Below, in pieces: positions 26,141 to 34,852 of a stretch of DNA of 64,000 nucleotides (its first letter is position 1; each line of letters starts with the position of its first letter). Position numbers and translations under genes: made by a program. The stretch is from positions 1 to 64,000 of the forward strand of contig JBBDQU010000070.1 of the NCBI GenBank assembly GCA_040905865.1. The letters are read 5' to 3'. The DNA is from Alphaproteobacteria bacterium. Lineage in GTDB: Bacteria; Pseudomonadota; Alphaproteobacteria; UBA8366; GCA-2717185. The notes below the pieces were generated by a model. That model was not told the DNA's origin. It saw only the letters and a list, made by a program, of their open reading frames with translations, and ran no database searches.

Positions 26141-26923
26141 ATGGATAAGATGCTCGCTGAAAAGGATGGCCCGGTCGGGCGCATGATTTTCAACAACCCC
26201 GCGCGCCACAACGCCGTTTCGGGCGACATGTGGGAAGCGGCGGCGGATATCCTGGAGGATTTCCAGAATGACAGCGCCATCCGCGTTGTCGTTGTCACCG
26301 GGGCCGGCGGCAAGGCCTTCATGTCCGGCGCCGATATTTCGAAATTCGAAGACGAACGCGCCAATGCCGAAGCGGAGGAAAAATACCACGCCAGGAACGA
26401 ACGGGCGCAGAAGCTGCTGCTGAACATGCCGAAGCCGACAATCGCCATGATTCGGGGTTACTGTATTGGCGGCGGGGTTGGCGCGGCCCTGAAATGCGAT
26501 ACGCGGATCAGTTCCGACAAATCCAGCTTCGCCATACCGGCAGGCCGGCTGGGCATCGGTTATGATTACGATGGCATTTCGCGACTGGTCGCGCATGTAG
26601 GGCCGTCCTTCGCCAAGGAGATATTCTTCACGGCACGCCAGTTCAACGCCCAGGAAGCCCTGGACATGAAGCTTATCGACCGGCTGGTGCCGGACAATAT
26701 CCTGGAAGATTACGTACGCGACTACGCGAAGACCATCGCCGCCAATGCGCCCATGACAATGCATGCCGTAAAACGAGCCGTCCTGGAGAATGCCAAGGAC
26801 CCGGATGACCGCAACATCCAACTCTGCGACAGCATGGTCGACATCTGCAACGCGAGCGAGGATTATGCGGAAGGACGACGCGCCTTCATGGAGAAGCGCA
26901 AACCCGTGTTTGTCGGGCGCTGA
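26141..26923 (+). CDS. Crotonase-fold (enoyl-CoA hydratase/isomerase family) protein lacking both catalytic glutamates
   Basis: 260 residues of the crotonase superfamily. The oxyanion-hole strands are AFMSGADISKFE and GYCIGGGVGAALKCDT. At the two positions where hydratases carry glutamate (GGGCE-like and PE-like), this protein has glycine in GGGVGAAL and alanine in FAIPAGRLGIG. It is thus unlikely to be a simple hydratase; an isomerase, decarboxylase, hydrolase or lyase role is more plausible. ATG 26141 is used, but a TTG at 26135 sits at better distance from AGGGAAG (26121). Co-directional with TRAP permeases upstream and a carboxyltransferase downstream. Confidence 0.88.
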   Translation: MDKMLAEKDGPVGRMIFNNPARHNAVSGDMWEAAADILEDFQNDSAIRVVVVTGAGGKAFMSGADISKFEDERANAEAEEKYHARNERAQKLLLNMPKPTIAMIRGYCIGGGVGAALKCDTRISSDKSSFAIPAGRLGIGYDYDGISRLVAHVGPSFAKEIFFTARQFNAQEALDMKLIDRLVPDNILEDYVRDYAKTIAANAPMTMHAVKRAVLENAKDPDDRNIQLCDSMVDICNASEDYAEGRRAFMEKRKPVFVGR

Positions 26924-26960
26924 ACATATATACCCTTTCAAGAACACGAAAAGCCGCGAC

Positions 26961-28511
26961 ATGGTAAACGAAGAATCCGGTATCGAAACCGGCATAGCCG
27001 AACTGGAAGAGCGCCGCCGCAAGGCTCTGGCGATGGGCGGCGGGAAGAAGCTGGAACGCCGCCGCAATGCGGGCGTTCTGAACGCACGGGAACGGGTCGC
27101 CTATATCGCCGATACGGACAGCTTCCTGGAAACCGGGCTGCTGGGCACGTCCGGCGTTTATCCCGAACAGCATGACGAAACCCCGACCGACGGCAAGATC
27201 ACCGGTTACGCCAAAATCGATGGCCGGGATGTCGCGCTGGTCGTGAACGACTTCACGGTCAAGGGCTCCTCGACCAGCGCCACCAACAGCAAGAAGGTCG
27301 GACAGGTCAAACGAATCGCGACCGAGCGCGGCATGCCCGCCGTCTTTATTGGCGAATCCACCGGCGCGCGCCTGCCGGACGCGATGGGATCGCGCGGCAT
27401 GGGCGCGCTGCTGGGCAACGACATCACCCAGTTCCAGCGCATGCGGGATACGCCCTGGGCGGCCGCGGCGCTGGGCTTTTCCTTCGGATCCTCCGCCTGG
27501 CTGGCCTGCTGTTCGGATTTCGCGGTCATGCGCAAGGGATCGACCATGTCGGTGTCCAGCCCGCGCCTCGTCAGCCGCGCCATCGGCGAGGAGGTCGACC
27601 TGGAGGAACTCGGCGGCTGGAAGCTGCATGCGGAGACCACCGGCCAGATCGACATGGTGGTCGATACCGACGAGGAGGCGCTGGACGCAATCCGCACGTT
27701 CCTCAGCTACCTGCCCAGCCACAACATGGAAGCGCCGCCGGTGCGCGACGTCACGCCGGGATCCGGCGAGGACATGGCCGACATCCATAAGGTCCTGCCG
27801 GCGAAGCGCACCCAGGTTTACAACATGCGCAAGATCCTCGACGCCGTATTCGACAAGGGAAGCCTGTTCGAAATGAAGCCGCGCTTCGGCCGCCCGGCGA
27901 TCACCGCGCTGGCCCGGCTGGACGGCAAGAGCGTGGGCGTCATTGCCAATAACCCGCAGCATCGCGGCGGCGCGCTGGATACCCAGTGCTGCGAGAAGAT
28001 CGTCGATTTCCTGGTGCTGTGCGATTCCTTCAACATCCCCATCGTGCAGCTTGTCGATACGCCGGGCTTTGCCATAGGCACCGAGGCGGAGCGCAGCCGC
28101 GCACCGGGCCGGATCATGAATTTCATGAACGCGATGACTCTGGTCACCGTACCGCGCATCGCCGTCATCCTGCGCAAGAGCTATGGCCGCGCCTATGTCT
28201 GCATGGGCGGCGGGCGGCATTCGGACACGCTGGCCGCCTGGCCCACCGGCGAGGTCAGCTTCATGGACCCGCGCTTCGCGACCATGATCGTGCACGGGCT
28301 GGAGGAAGGCATGGAAGGCTTCGAGGAAGCGTTCGCCCGGATCCAGAAAGATACGGAGATCTGGGACATGGCCGCAACCTACGCCGTCCACGATGTAATC
28401 AAGCCGTCTGAAACGCGCGAATTCCTGATCCGCATGCTCGATATCCACCGCCTGCGCATGACCAGCGGCGTCGGCAGGCACCTGATGCGCACCTGGCCGA
28501 CCAGCTACTAG
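26961..28511 (+). CDS. Acyl-CoA carboxylase carboxyltransferase subunit
   Basis: 516 residues of the biotin-dependent carboxyltransferase fold (AccD/PccB/MccB/MMDA type), with two crotonase-like halves. The first half has KVGQVKRIATERGMPAVFI and ESTGARLPDAMGSRGMG; the second has VGVIANNPQHRGGALDTQ, QLVDTPGFAIGTEAERSRAPG and CMGGGRHSD. The enzyme moves CO2 between biotin and an acyl-CoA in cytoplasmic or membrane complexes. No biotin carboxylase, biotin carrier or decarboxylase subunit lies in the window, so it may use partners elsewhere or serve as a CoA-ester decarboxylase component. ATG 26961 is 37 bases after the crotonase gene. Confidence 0.9.
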   Translation: MVNEESGIETGIAELEERRRKALAMGGGKKLERRRNAGVLNARERVAYIADTDSFLETGLLGTSGVYPEQHDETPTDGKITGYAKIDGRDVALVVNDFTVKGSSTSATNSKKVGQVKRIATERGMPAVFIGESTGARLPDAMGSRGMGALLGNDITQFQRMRDTPWAAAALGFSFGSSAWLACCSDFAVMRKGSTMSVSSPRLVSRAIGEEVDLEELGGWKLHAETTGQIDMVVDTDEEALDAIRTFLSYLPSHNMEAPPVRDVTPGSGEDMADIHKVLPAKRTQVYNMRKILDAVFDKGSLFEMKPRFGRPAITALARLDGKSVGVIANNPQHRGGALDTQCCEKIVDFLVLCDSFNIPIVQLVDTPGFAIGTEAERSRAPGRIMNFMNAMTLVTVPRIAVILRKSYGRAYVCMGGGRHSDTLAAWPTGEVSFMDPRFATMIVHGLEEGMEGFEEAFARIQKDTEIWDMAATYAVHDVIKPSETREFLIRMLDIHRLRMTSGVGRHLMRTWPTSY

Positions 28512-28520
28512 AACGGAACC

Positions 28521-30680
28521 ATGAACACCAAAGCACTATTTGCCGAAGCCCGCACCGCGGGGCGTGAGGCGCTTGACGAAGCCGCCGGGAAAACCCTTCT
28601 GGCGCAATACGGTATCGCCACGCCGAAATCCGTTATCGTGACAGGTCCGGAGGATGCTGCGACAGCCTTTACCGGATTGACCGCGCCTGTCGTCGTCAAG
28701 GTCATGTCGCCGGACCTGCTGCACAAGAGCGATGCCGGCGGCGTCGCCATCGGCTTGGACAACGCCGAGGCCGTTGCCGAAGCAATCATGACCATGCGGA
28801 AATCCCCCGCGATTTCCGGGTGCCAGATCGACGGATTCCTGATGGAGGAAATGGCTCCCGATGGCCAGGAAGTGGTGATCGGCGGCGTCTACGCCCCGCA
28901 ATTCGGACCGATGATCATGGTCGGCCTGGGCGGTATCTTCGTCGAGGTCATGGGCGATGTCGCCTTTCGCCTGTGCCCGATATCCGAATCCGATGCCTGG
29001 GCCATGTTGCGCGAATTAAAGGGCGCGCCGCTGCTGGTTGGCGCGCGTGGCCGTAAACCGGTTTCCGAACAGGCCATTATCGACGCACTGATGCAAATCG
29101 GCGGACCAGGCGGTCTGTTGCTCGACAACGCGGACGAAATTGACGAACTGGATATCAACCCGATCATCGTTTCGCCGAAAGGCGCTGTCGCCGTGGACGC
29201 CCGCGTCATTCTGGCGCCGAAGGAATCGCGGCCGGAACATCCCGAACCTGTCCCGGCCGATTTCGGCCCGCTTTTCGAACCGAAAGCCGTTGCCGTGCTG
29301 GGGGCGTCCGCCGAACGCTTCGCGGTCGGCAATAACTGCATCGCCCGGTTGCGCGAAAGCGGCTTCGAAGGCGACATTTACCCGATCCATCCAACCGCGG
29401 ATGAAATTGACGGGTTGCCGGTCTATCGTTCGCTCGGTGAGACGCCCAACCCCATAGATTATGCCTTCATCGCGGTCGGCGCCGCCCGAGTCCCCGATAT
29501 GCTGCGCGCCGCAAAAGGCCGGCTGAAATTCGCGCAGGTCATTTCGGCGGGCTTCGGCGAGGTCAGTGACGGTATCGACCTGCAGCGCGACCTCGTCGCC
29601 GCCGCCCGCGAAGGCGGCTGCCGGGTTATCGGACCGAACTGTCTGGGTCTCTATTCTCCGCGCGGCCGCGTTACCTTCGCCAAGGGTTCTTCGATGGAGC
29701 CGGGCAGCGTCGGCGTCATCTCGCAGAGCGGCGGTCTTGGTACCGACATCGTCCGGCGCGGGTTGCTGCGCGGAGTCAGGTTCAGTGGCCTTGTCACCGT
29801 CGGCAACAGCGCCGATCTCGGCCCGAACGACCTGCTGGAATTCTACCTGTCCGATCCGAACACCAAAGTGCTCGGCTTGTACCTGGAGGACGCCAAGGAC
29901 GGCGGCCGCTTCGCAAATATCCTTCGAGCCGCGAAAGCCGTGAAACCGGTCGTGATCCTGAAAGGGGGACGAACCCGCGCCGGGCAGGCCGCTGCCGCAT
30001 CGCACACAGGATCCCTGGCCGGCGACGACCGGGTCTGGACGGCCCTGGAGAAGCAGACGGGATGCGTGCTGGTCGATAACCTGGACGATTTCGTCGAAGC
30101 CCTGCTGGCCTTCCAGATGCTGACCCCGAATCCGGGCCGGCCGACAAAACGGATTGTCATGTTCGGCAATGGCGGCGGCACCAGCGTGCTGGCGACCGAC
30201 TATTTTACACGACTGGGTCTGGACATTGATCCGCTCAGCGTCAGGGCGCAGGATGCGCTGAATGCGCTGGGCCTGCCGCCAGGAACCAGTGTCGTTAACC
30301 CGATCGATACGCCGGTCGGAACCCTGCAGACCGAGCAAGGAAAGATCGCTGAAAAAATACTCGACGCGGTTTATGCGACCGACGAGGCCGATGCGGTGGT
30401 TATGCATCTGAACCTGGCTGCATTTATCGGCCGTAGCACGGTCGATCCCTTGGAGAACCTGATGCAGGCGGCGCTGCGGGTTCAGGCGCAGTATCCCGGC
30501 CAGTCACATTTCATCCTGGTGCTGCGTTCGGACGGCGGTGAAGACATCGATAATGCCAAGCGCGGTTACCGCGCGCGGGCGCTGGAAGTCGGAATACCGG
30601 TCTATGATGAACTCGCCAACGCGGCCCGGGTATTGACCGCCTTGCGGAAATTCGAGCGCTTCCGGCATGACCTCGAATAA
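28521..30680 (+). CDS. NDP-forming acyl-CoA synthetase, beta-alpha fused
   Basis: 719 residues. The N-terminal 225 form an ATP-grasp domain (beta-like: KTLLAQYGIATPKS, PVVVKVMSPDLLHKSDAGGVA). After a linker come a CoA-binding domain (FEPKAVAVLGASAERFAVGNN, from about residue 250) and the succinyl-CoA-ligase-like domains, with the phospho-acceptor histidine expected in AASHTGSLAGDD. This is the acetyl/acyl-CoA synthetase (ADP-forming) superfamily in the order beta-alpha, the reverse of the more familiar alpha-beta fusions. It activates a carboxylic acid, or makes ATP from an acyl-CoA, reversibly. Nine bases after the carboxyltransferase gene, so co-translated. Confidence 0.92.
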   Translation: MNTKALFAEARTAGREALDEAAGKTLLAQYGIATPKSVIVTGPEDAATAFTGLTAPVVVKVMSPDLLHKSDAGGVAIGLDNAEAVAEAIMTMRKSPAISGCQIDGFLMEEMAPDGQEVVIGGVYAPQFGPMIMVGLGGIFVEVMGDVAFRLCPISESDAWAMLRELKGAPLLVGARGRKPVSEQAIIDALMQIGGPGGLLLDNADEIDELDINPIIVSPKGAVAVDARVILAPKESRPEHPEPVPADFGPLFEPKAVAVLGASAERFAVGNNCIARLRESGFEGDIYPIHPTADEIDGLPVYRSLGETPNPIDYAFIAVGAARVPDMLRAAKGRLKFAQVISAGFGEVSDGIDLQRDLVAAAREGGCRVIGPNCLGLYSPRGRVTFAKGSSMEPGSVGVISQSGGLGTDIVRRGLLRGVRFSGLVTVGNSADLGPNDLLEFYLSDPNTKVLGLYLEDAKDGGRFANILRAAKAVKPVVILKGGRTRAGQAAAASHTGSLAGDDRVWTALEKQTGCVLVDNLDDFVEALLAFQMLTPNPGRPTKRIVMFGNGGGTSVLATDYFTRLGLDIDPLSVRAQDALNALGLPPGTSVVNPIDTPVGTLQTEQGKIAEKILDAVYATDEADAVVMHLNLAAFIGRSTVDPLENLMQAALRVQAQYPGQSHFILVLRSDGGEDIDNAKRGYRARALEVGIPVYDELANAARVLTALRKFERFRHDLE

Positions 30681-30763
30681 CAGGCACAATGGCGCCGCGT
30701 CGAACAGGGGGGACGAAAGACAGGAGCCTGCACGTATTCCGTTTCAAATTGACTGTCCTTTCA

Positions 30764-30792
30764 TTCCCAAAGTAGAAGAAATCCAGTATACT
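30764..30792 (+). promoter_or_regulatory. Possible sigma-70 promoter of the CinA-like gene
   Basis: TTCCCA (30764-30769) and TATACT (30787-30792) are 17 bases apart in an A/T-rich 156-base gap, giving a transcript start about 40 bases before the CinA-like ATG. The -35 match is partial. Confidence 0.4.
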
Positions 30793-30836
30793 GAAATCTT
30801 TCTTATTTTCACTATCGCACCATTGGAAGAACAATC

Positions 30837-31322
30837 ATGTCGGAATTGAGCGAATTGGCGAACCGGGTCGGAGCCGGGTTGAAGCAGCGTAACGAAACGG
30901 TGGCAATCGCGGAATCATCGTCCGGCGGTCTTGTCGCGGCAGCGCTTCTGGCCGTTCCGGGCGCTTCGGTCTATTTCATGGGCGGCGTCGTTGTCTACAC
31001 GCGCGATGCCAAGATCAGACTTCTGGGTGTTCCGGAAAAGACCCTCGATGAAATCCGGTCCGCTTCGGAACCGCATGCCATGATGCTGGCGCGAACGGTC
31101 CGTGAAAAGATGGGCACGACCTGGGGTATCGCGGAAACCGGCGCCGCCGGGCCGACCGGAAATCGTTACGGCGACGATGCCGGACATGTCTGCGTCGCTG
31201 TTTCAGGCCCGGTCGATATTGTTACGACCATTGAAACGGGAAAATCGGACCGCGAACCGAATATGCACGCCTTTGCCGCCGCAGCCTTAACCCTTGCTGA
31301 TACGACGATGAACAGGGCATGA
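30837..31322 (+). CDS. CinA C-terminal domain (PncC-like) protein
   Basis: 161 residues, the stand-alone nicotinamide-nucleotide amidase fold that deamidates NMN during pyridine-nucleotide salvage. The nucleophile region is AIAESSSGGLVAAALL, where the family usually reads ESCTGGL; the serine is kept but cysteine and threonine are both serine. VVVYTRDAKIRLLGV supplies the conserved tyrosine and lysine, and GIAETGAAGPTGN the C-terminal loop. The variation may mean altered specificity. The ATG has GGAAG seven bases upstream. It seems to have its own promoter and is followed by a terminator. Confidence 0.82.
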   Translation: MSELSELANRVGAGLKQRNETVAIAESSSGGLVAAALLAVPGASVYFMGGVVVYTRDAKIRLLGVPEKTLDEIRSASEPHAMMLARTVREKMGTTWGIAETGAAGPTGNRYGDDAGHVCVAVSGPVDIVTTIETGKSDREPNMHAFAAAALTLADTTMNRA

Positions 31323-31354
31323 AGGCCGCATTGCTATCGAAAGCAGTCTTTGTC

Positions 31355-31379
31355 TTTAAGCCCGCTTGACGGGCTTAAA
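31355..31379 (+). terminator. Bidirectional intrinsic terminator
   Basis: A perfect 10-base stem (TTTAAGCCCG / CGGGCTTAAA) with a five-base loop, flanked by A and T at the base so that it could work in either direction. It lies 32 bases after the CinA-like stop and closes the TRAP/CoA region. Confidence 0.8.
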
Positions 31380-31450
31380 TCCATTCGTTCCTGTCAAATA
31401 AAGCGTCCGTCTATTTTTCCTTAATCGACCAATGATATGTCCCAGATAAT

Positions 31451-32263
31451 ATGAGTAGAAAATTCTGTCACGGGCTGGTCTGGCTTACCGTCGCGTATTC
31501 AGTGTCAGGGCAGGAAATTGAAAATCTGACGTTTTTTCCGATGGCGCATGCGACATTGATGATCGTTTCGGGCAGCGCCCTGGAGGGACAGGTCCGCTTT
31601 CCTGCCGTCCCGATTCTAGAACGCTATACATTCAGACCACAGGAAAATCCCGATACCCTTGGCCGCTTTGACTTCAGCGACAGCCGGCCCGGAACAGCAT
31701 TCGTTTCGGACAATCCCCGAATCGGAGTCGGCGACATGGTGCTTGGCGGACCGGACCTGATTGAACTGGTCGCAGGTAGCAATGCAAACGGAATTGCGAA
31801 CGTGGATTCCGATTTCAATATCGATCCCGTAACATTAACCGACAGGCAAAATCTCTGGTCGGACATTGCCTTTACACTGGAAATCGACGAACTGCTTGAT
31901 TTTTCCGCCACGGCCGTTGCCGGCTTTATTCCGGAAATCCGCTTCTGGCTGGAAGGCAATCGATGGGGCAATTTCGGTTCATCACTGAATGAATTTCAAG
32001 TCGTCGGCGGCTTTAAATATGGCAGTGTAATAAATAACGGCACCCTTCCGGACCAGGTATTGCTGCATTCCAACCTGTCGGGTAATTCGACAGAAAGGGG
32101 CGCGTCCGGCACCAGCGCCCAAACTGAAGCGCGAAGCCGGTCCCTGTCAGAATTTGCTTCAGACATTTTTTTCAAATTGATTCGGCTTCCGATCACTTAT
32201 GTAATTCTGTTTACCGGCCTCACGATCCTGGCGATCAATTTGAACCGGCAGCCGCGAACCTGA
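31451..32263 (+). CDS. Hypothetical protein with C-terminal membrane anchor
   Basis: 270 residues; I recognise no family. A short hydrophobic start (GLVWLTVAYSVSG) could be a signal sequence. The middle is acidic and aspartate/asparagine-rich with alternating hydrophobic strands (FDFSDSRPGTAFVSDN, NIDPVTLTDRQNLW, EIRFWLEGNRWGNFG), suggesting a beta-rich extracytoplasmic domain. A membrane segment (ITYVILFTGLTILAINL) closes the protein, followed by a basic tail. The DNA is clearly richer in A/T than the neighbours. No good ribosome-binding site precedes the ATG, and internal ATGs at 31541 and 31559 are alternatives. A GT4 glycosyltransferase gene begins 17 bases later, hinting at a surface-glycan role. 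Confidence 0.6.
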   Translation: MSRKFCHGLVWLTVAYSVSGQEIENLTFFPMAHATLMIVSGSALEGQVRFPAVPILERYTFRPQENPDTLGRFDFSDSRPGTAFVSDNPRIGVGDMVLGGPDLIELVAGSNANGIANVDSDFNIDPVTLTDRQNLWSDIAFTLEIDELLDFSATAVAGFIPEIRFWLEGNRWGNFGSSLNEFQVVGGFKYGSVINNGTLPDQVLLHSNLSGNSTERGASGTSAQTEARSRSLSEFASDIFFKLIRLPITYVILFTGLTILAINLNRQPRT

Positions 32264-32280
32264 CGAAAAATGGCGAGTAT

Positions 32281-33456
32281 ATGATCAGGATTCTGACGTT
32301 CACGTCGCTATTTCCCAATGCGATACAACCGGTCCACGGAATATTCGTCGAAAACAGGCTACGGCACCTGATCGAAAGCGGTAATGTGACAGCGACCGTT
32401 GTCGCGCCTGTTCCCTGGTTTCCATCGCGCCATGAACGATTCAGACCCTATAGCGACTTTGCCCGTATTCCGGAGATCGAGGAGCGGCACGGCCTGACCA
32501 TTCACCATCCGCGATATCCGGTCATACCGAAAATCGGCACCAACATTGCACCCCTGCTGATGTATTTGTTCGTGAAGCCGTTTATTGCGAAATTGATCCG
32601 GCAGGGCGCAGAAGTCGATCTGATCGACGCGCATTATTTCTATCCGGACGGCATCACGGCAGCGCTGCTGGGCCGTCGATTCGGCAAACCGGTGACCGTG
32701 ACCGCCCGTGGCACGGACATCAACCTGCTGCCGCAATACGCGATACCCCGCGCACAAATCAAATGGGCTGCGGGCAGCGTGCAGGGGATAATTACGGTTT
32801 GCCAGGCCCTCAAGGACGAACTCACCGCACTGGATGTGGATCCGGACAAAGTCCGCGTGTTGCGCAATGGCGTGGATCTGGAAATGTTCCGGCCAGGCAA
32901 CCGGCCGACGATACGCAAGAAGCTCAATCTGACAGGCCCGACATTGCTATCGGTCGGCCACCTGATTGAACGCAAGGGGCATGACCTCGTTATCGGCGCC
33001 TTGCCGAAACTGGCAAACACCACCCTGATGATCGCCGGCGCCGGACCGGAGCGCGAGGCGCTGGAACAGCAGGCCAGCAGGCTTGGCGTGCATGACAGGG
33101 TCCGGTTTCTGGGGCAGATCGGTCATGACACATTGCGGGACGTATACGGCGCAGCGGACGCGCTGGTTCTGGCGTCAAGCCGCGAGGGATGGGCCAATGT
33201 GTTATTGGAAGCGATGGCATGCGGCACCCCCGTCGTTGCCACGAATGTTTGGGGGACGCCGGAAATCGTCGCCGAACACGCCGCAGGGGTACTTATGGCA
33301 TCCCGCGACTCCGCAGCGCTGGCCGATGCGGTGAACATGTTGTTCGGCAACCTCCCGGATCGCGGGGCGACGCGCCGTTACGCCGAAAGATTCAGTTGGA
33401 ATTCGACGACTGAGGGCCAGCAGGCGCTTTTTGAAAGCATTTTGCGACGCAGGTGA
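32281..33456 (+). CDS. Family 4 glycosyltransferase
   Basis: 391 residues of GT-B fold. The N-terminal half opens with SLFPNAIQPVHGIFVENR and contains DAHYFYPDGITAALLGRRFGKP and VTARGTDINLL. The C-terminal half holds LLSVGHLIERKGHDLVI and the EX7E motif REGWANVLLEAMACGTPVV. It is a retaining NDP-sugar transferase acting on the cytoplasmic face of the membrane; donor and acceptor are unknown. It lies 17 bases after the orphan membrane-anchored gene and overlaps or abuts the MFS gene that follows. Confidence 0.92.
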   Translation: MIRILTFTSLFPNAIQPVHGIFVENRLRHLIESGNVTATVVAPVPWFPSRHERFRPYSDFARIPEIEERHGLTIHHPRYPVIPKIGTNIAPLLMYLFVKPFIAKLIRQGAEVDLIDAHYFYPDGITAALLGRRFGKPVTVTARGTDINLLPQYAIPRAQIKWAAGSVQGIITVCQALKDELTALDVDPDKVRVLRNGVDLEMFRPGNRPTIRKKLNLTGPTLLSVGHLIERKGHDLVIGALPKLANTTLMIAGAGPEREALEQQASRLGVHDRVRFLGQIGHDTLRDVYGAADALVLASSREGWANVLLEAMACGTPVVATNVWGTPEIVAEHAAGVLMASRDSAALADAVNMLFGNLPDRGATRRYAERFSWNSTTEGQQALFESILRRR

Positions 33457-33520
33457 CAGCGCGGTCACTGCCTGCGAACATACTGCGCAACGATATGCGT
33501 ACGCCGAAAGTGGCATTTTC

Positions 33521-34714
33521 TTGAATGATTTACTGCAAAGAAGGGTATTGACGCCACTGGTAATGATCCTGGTTATCCAGTCGATCATAACCATGGCCGC
33601 TTATGGTATCCCCGTCGTGACGGCCGTCATCGCCGCGGACCTGAATATCGCGCCGGCGTTGATCGGCGGTCTGGTTTCGGTGATCTATTTCGTTGCGATG
33701 CTGACCGGCCTGTTATCCGGCACCCTGATTTCCCGGTTCGGCGCTCGCGCCTCGTTTCAACTCATGCTGGGTTTTACCGGGCTCGGTATGATGCTGATCG
33801 GAATCGGCAACCCCGCCGGCATGCTGCTCGGCGCCGCCATGATCGGCGTCGGAACGGGACCGATGAACCCGGTCGGCAGCCATGTCCTGGCGCGGGTTTC
33901 GCCCGTTGACTGGCGACCGTTGATTTTCTCTCTCAAACAATGCGGCACGCCGATGGGCGGTGCGCTGGCCGGGGCGATCCTGCCGCCGCTTCTGCTCGCC
34001 TATGGCTGGAACGCAGCGGTTCAGGTCATTCCGTTGGCCGCACTGGCGGCGATTGCCCTCGCCGCAATAGCGGGAGTCGGGCCAAAGGAGCAACGCCGGG
34101 AAAATACCGGCTTTGCATTCGGCGATGCCCTGGTCACTCTGAAACTTGTTGCCACAACCGTCATATTGCGACGTTACGCATTGGCCGGGCTGGGCTTCGC
34201 AGGATGCCAGCTCGCCATGTCAACCTATCTTGTTGTCTACCTCTGGACGGAAATAAAACTGGCCCCGGAACTGGCGGGGCTGACCTTTTCGATTGTCCAT
34301 ATTGCCGGCATTTCCGCCCGCGTTGCGCTGGGCGCCATCGCTGACCGCTGGATTGCGACACCTGTCCTGCTGGGTCTGCTCGGCCTGGTCATGACAATCG
34401 GCCTGGCGGGACTTGCATTCTCGACACCAGCGTGGCCGCCGGTCGCCTTCATGATACTCGCCGCAGTATTCGGTATCGGCGGCAATGGCTGGGTCGGACT
34501 TTTCTTTTCCGAAATGGCTCGCCGCGCACCGCAGGGCCGCACGGCGGACGCTGCCGGCGGGTCGCAGTTCTTCATGTATATCGGCATCACGACAGGCCCG
34601 ATTGTGGCCGGCGCGCTGATCACCCTGGCGGGTTATGCAATGACCTTCGGCATATTTGCGGTCATCGCATTGCTGTGCGGCATCATTCTGTACCGGGTCG
34701 CTGCAATGGACTGA
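33521..34714 (+). CDS. MFS transporter
   Basis: About 397 residues with 12 predicted membrane segments. The reading frame is open from 33431, inside the end of the glycosyltransferase gene, but there is no ATG before the first membrane segment. A TTG at 33521 (LNDLLQRR) is the choice made here; TTG at 33548 with an AAGAAGGG just before it, or ATG 33563, are alternatives. TM1 is LVMILVIQSIITMAAYGIP. The TM2-TM3 loop reads GTLISRFGARASFQ, an MFS_1 form (CynX/NimT-like). The substrate is unknown. Confidence 0.8.
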   Translation: MNDLLQRRVLTPLVMILVIQSIITMAAYGIPVVTAVIAADLNIAPALIGGLVSVIYFVAMLTGLLSGTLISRFGARASFQLMLGFTGLGMMLIGIGNPAGMLLGAAMIGVGTGPMNPVGSHVLARVSPVDWRPLIFSLKQCGTPMGGALAGAILPPLLLAYGWNAAVQVIPLAALAAIALAAIAGVGPKEQRRENTGFAFGDALVTLKLVATTVILRRYALAGLGFAGCQLAMSTYLVVYLWTEIKLAPELAGLTFSIVHIAGISARVALGAIADRWIATPVLLGLLGLVMTIGLAGLAFSTPAWPPVAFMILAAVFGIGGNGWVGLFFSEMARRAPQGRTADAAGGSQFFMYIGITTGPIVAGALITLAGYAMTFGIFAVIALLCGIILYRVAAMD

Positions 34715-34852
34715 ACCGGTCGGCGCAACAGCCGTATTGCCCCGGCGTCGCCTCCAAATCCGGAGCGGCAGGCGATAACAGGGTAACGCTGAGGCCGGGT
34801 AATCGGTATACTCATTCCCAAGGGCATGACGGCGGTCAACCGGAGGAACGCA

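Noticed and set aside
26886-28481. 531-codon minus-strand frame opposite the carboxyltransferase gene
   Set aside because: No motif; the plus strand encodes an unmistakable carboxyltransferase.
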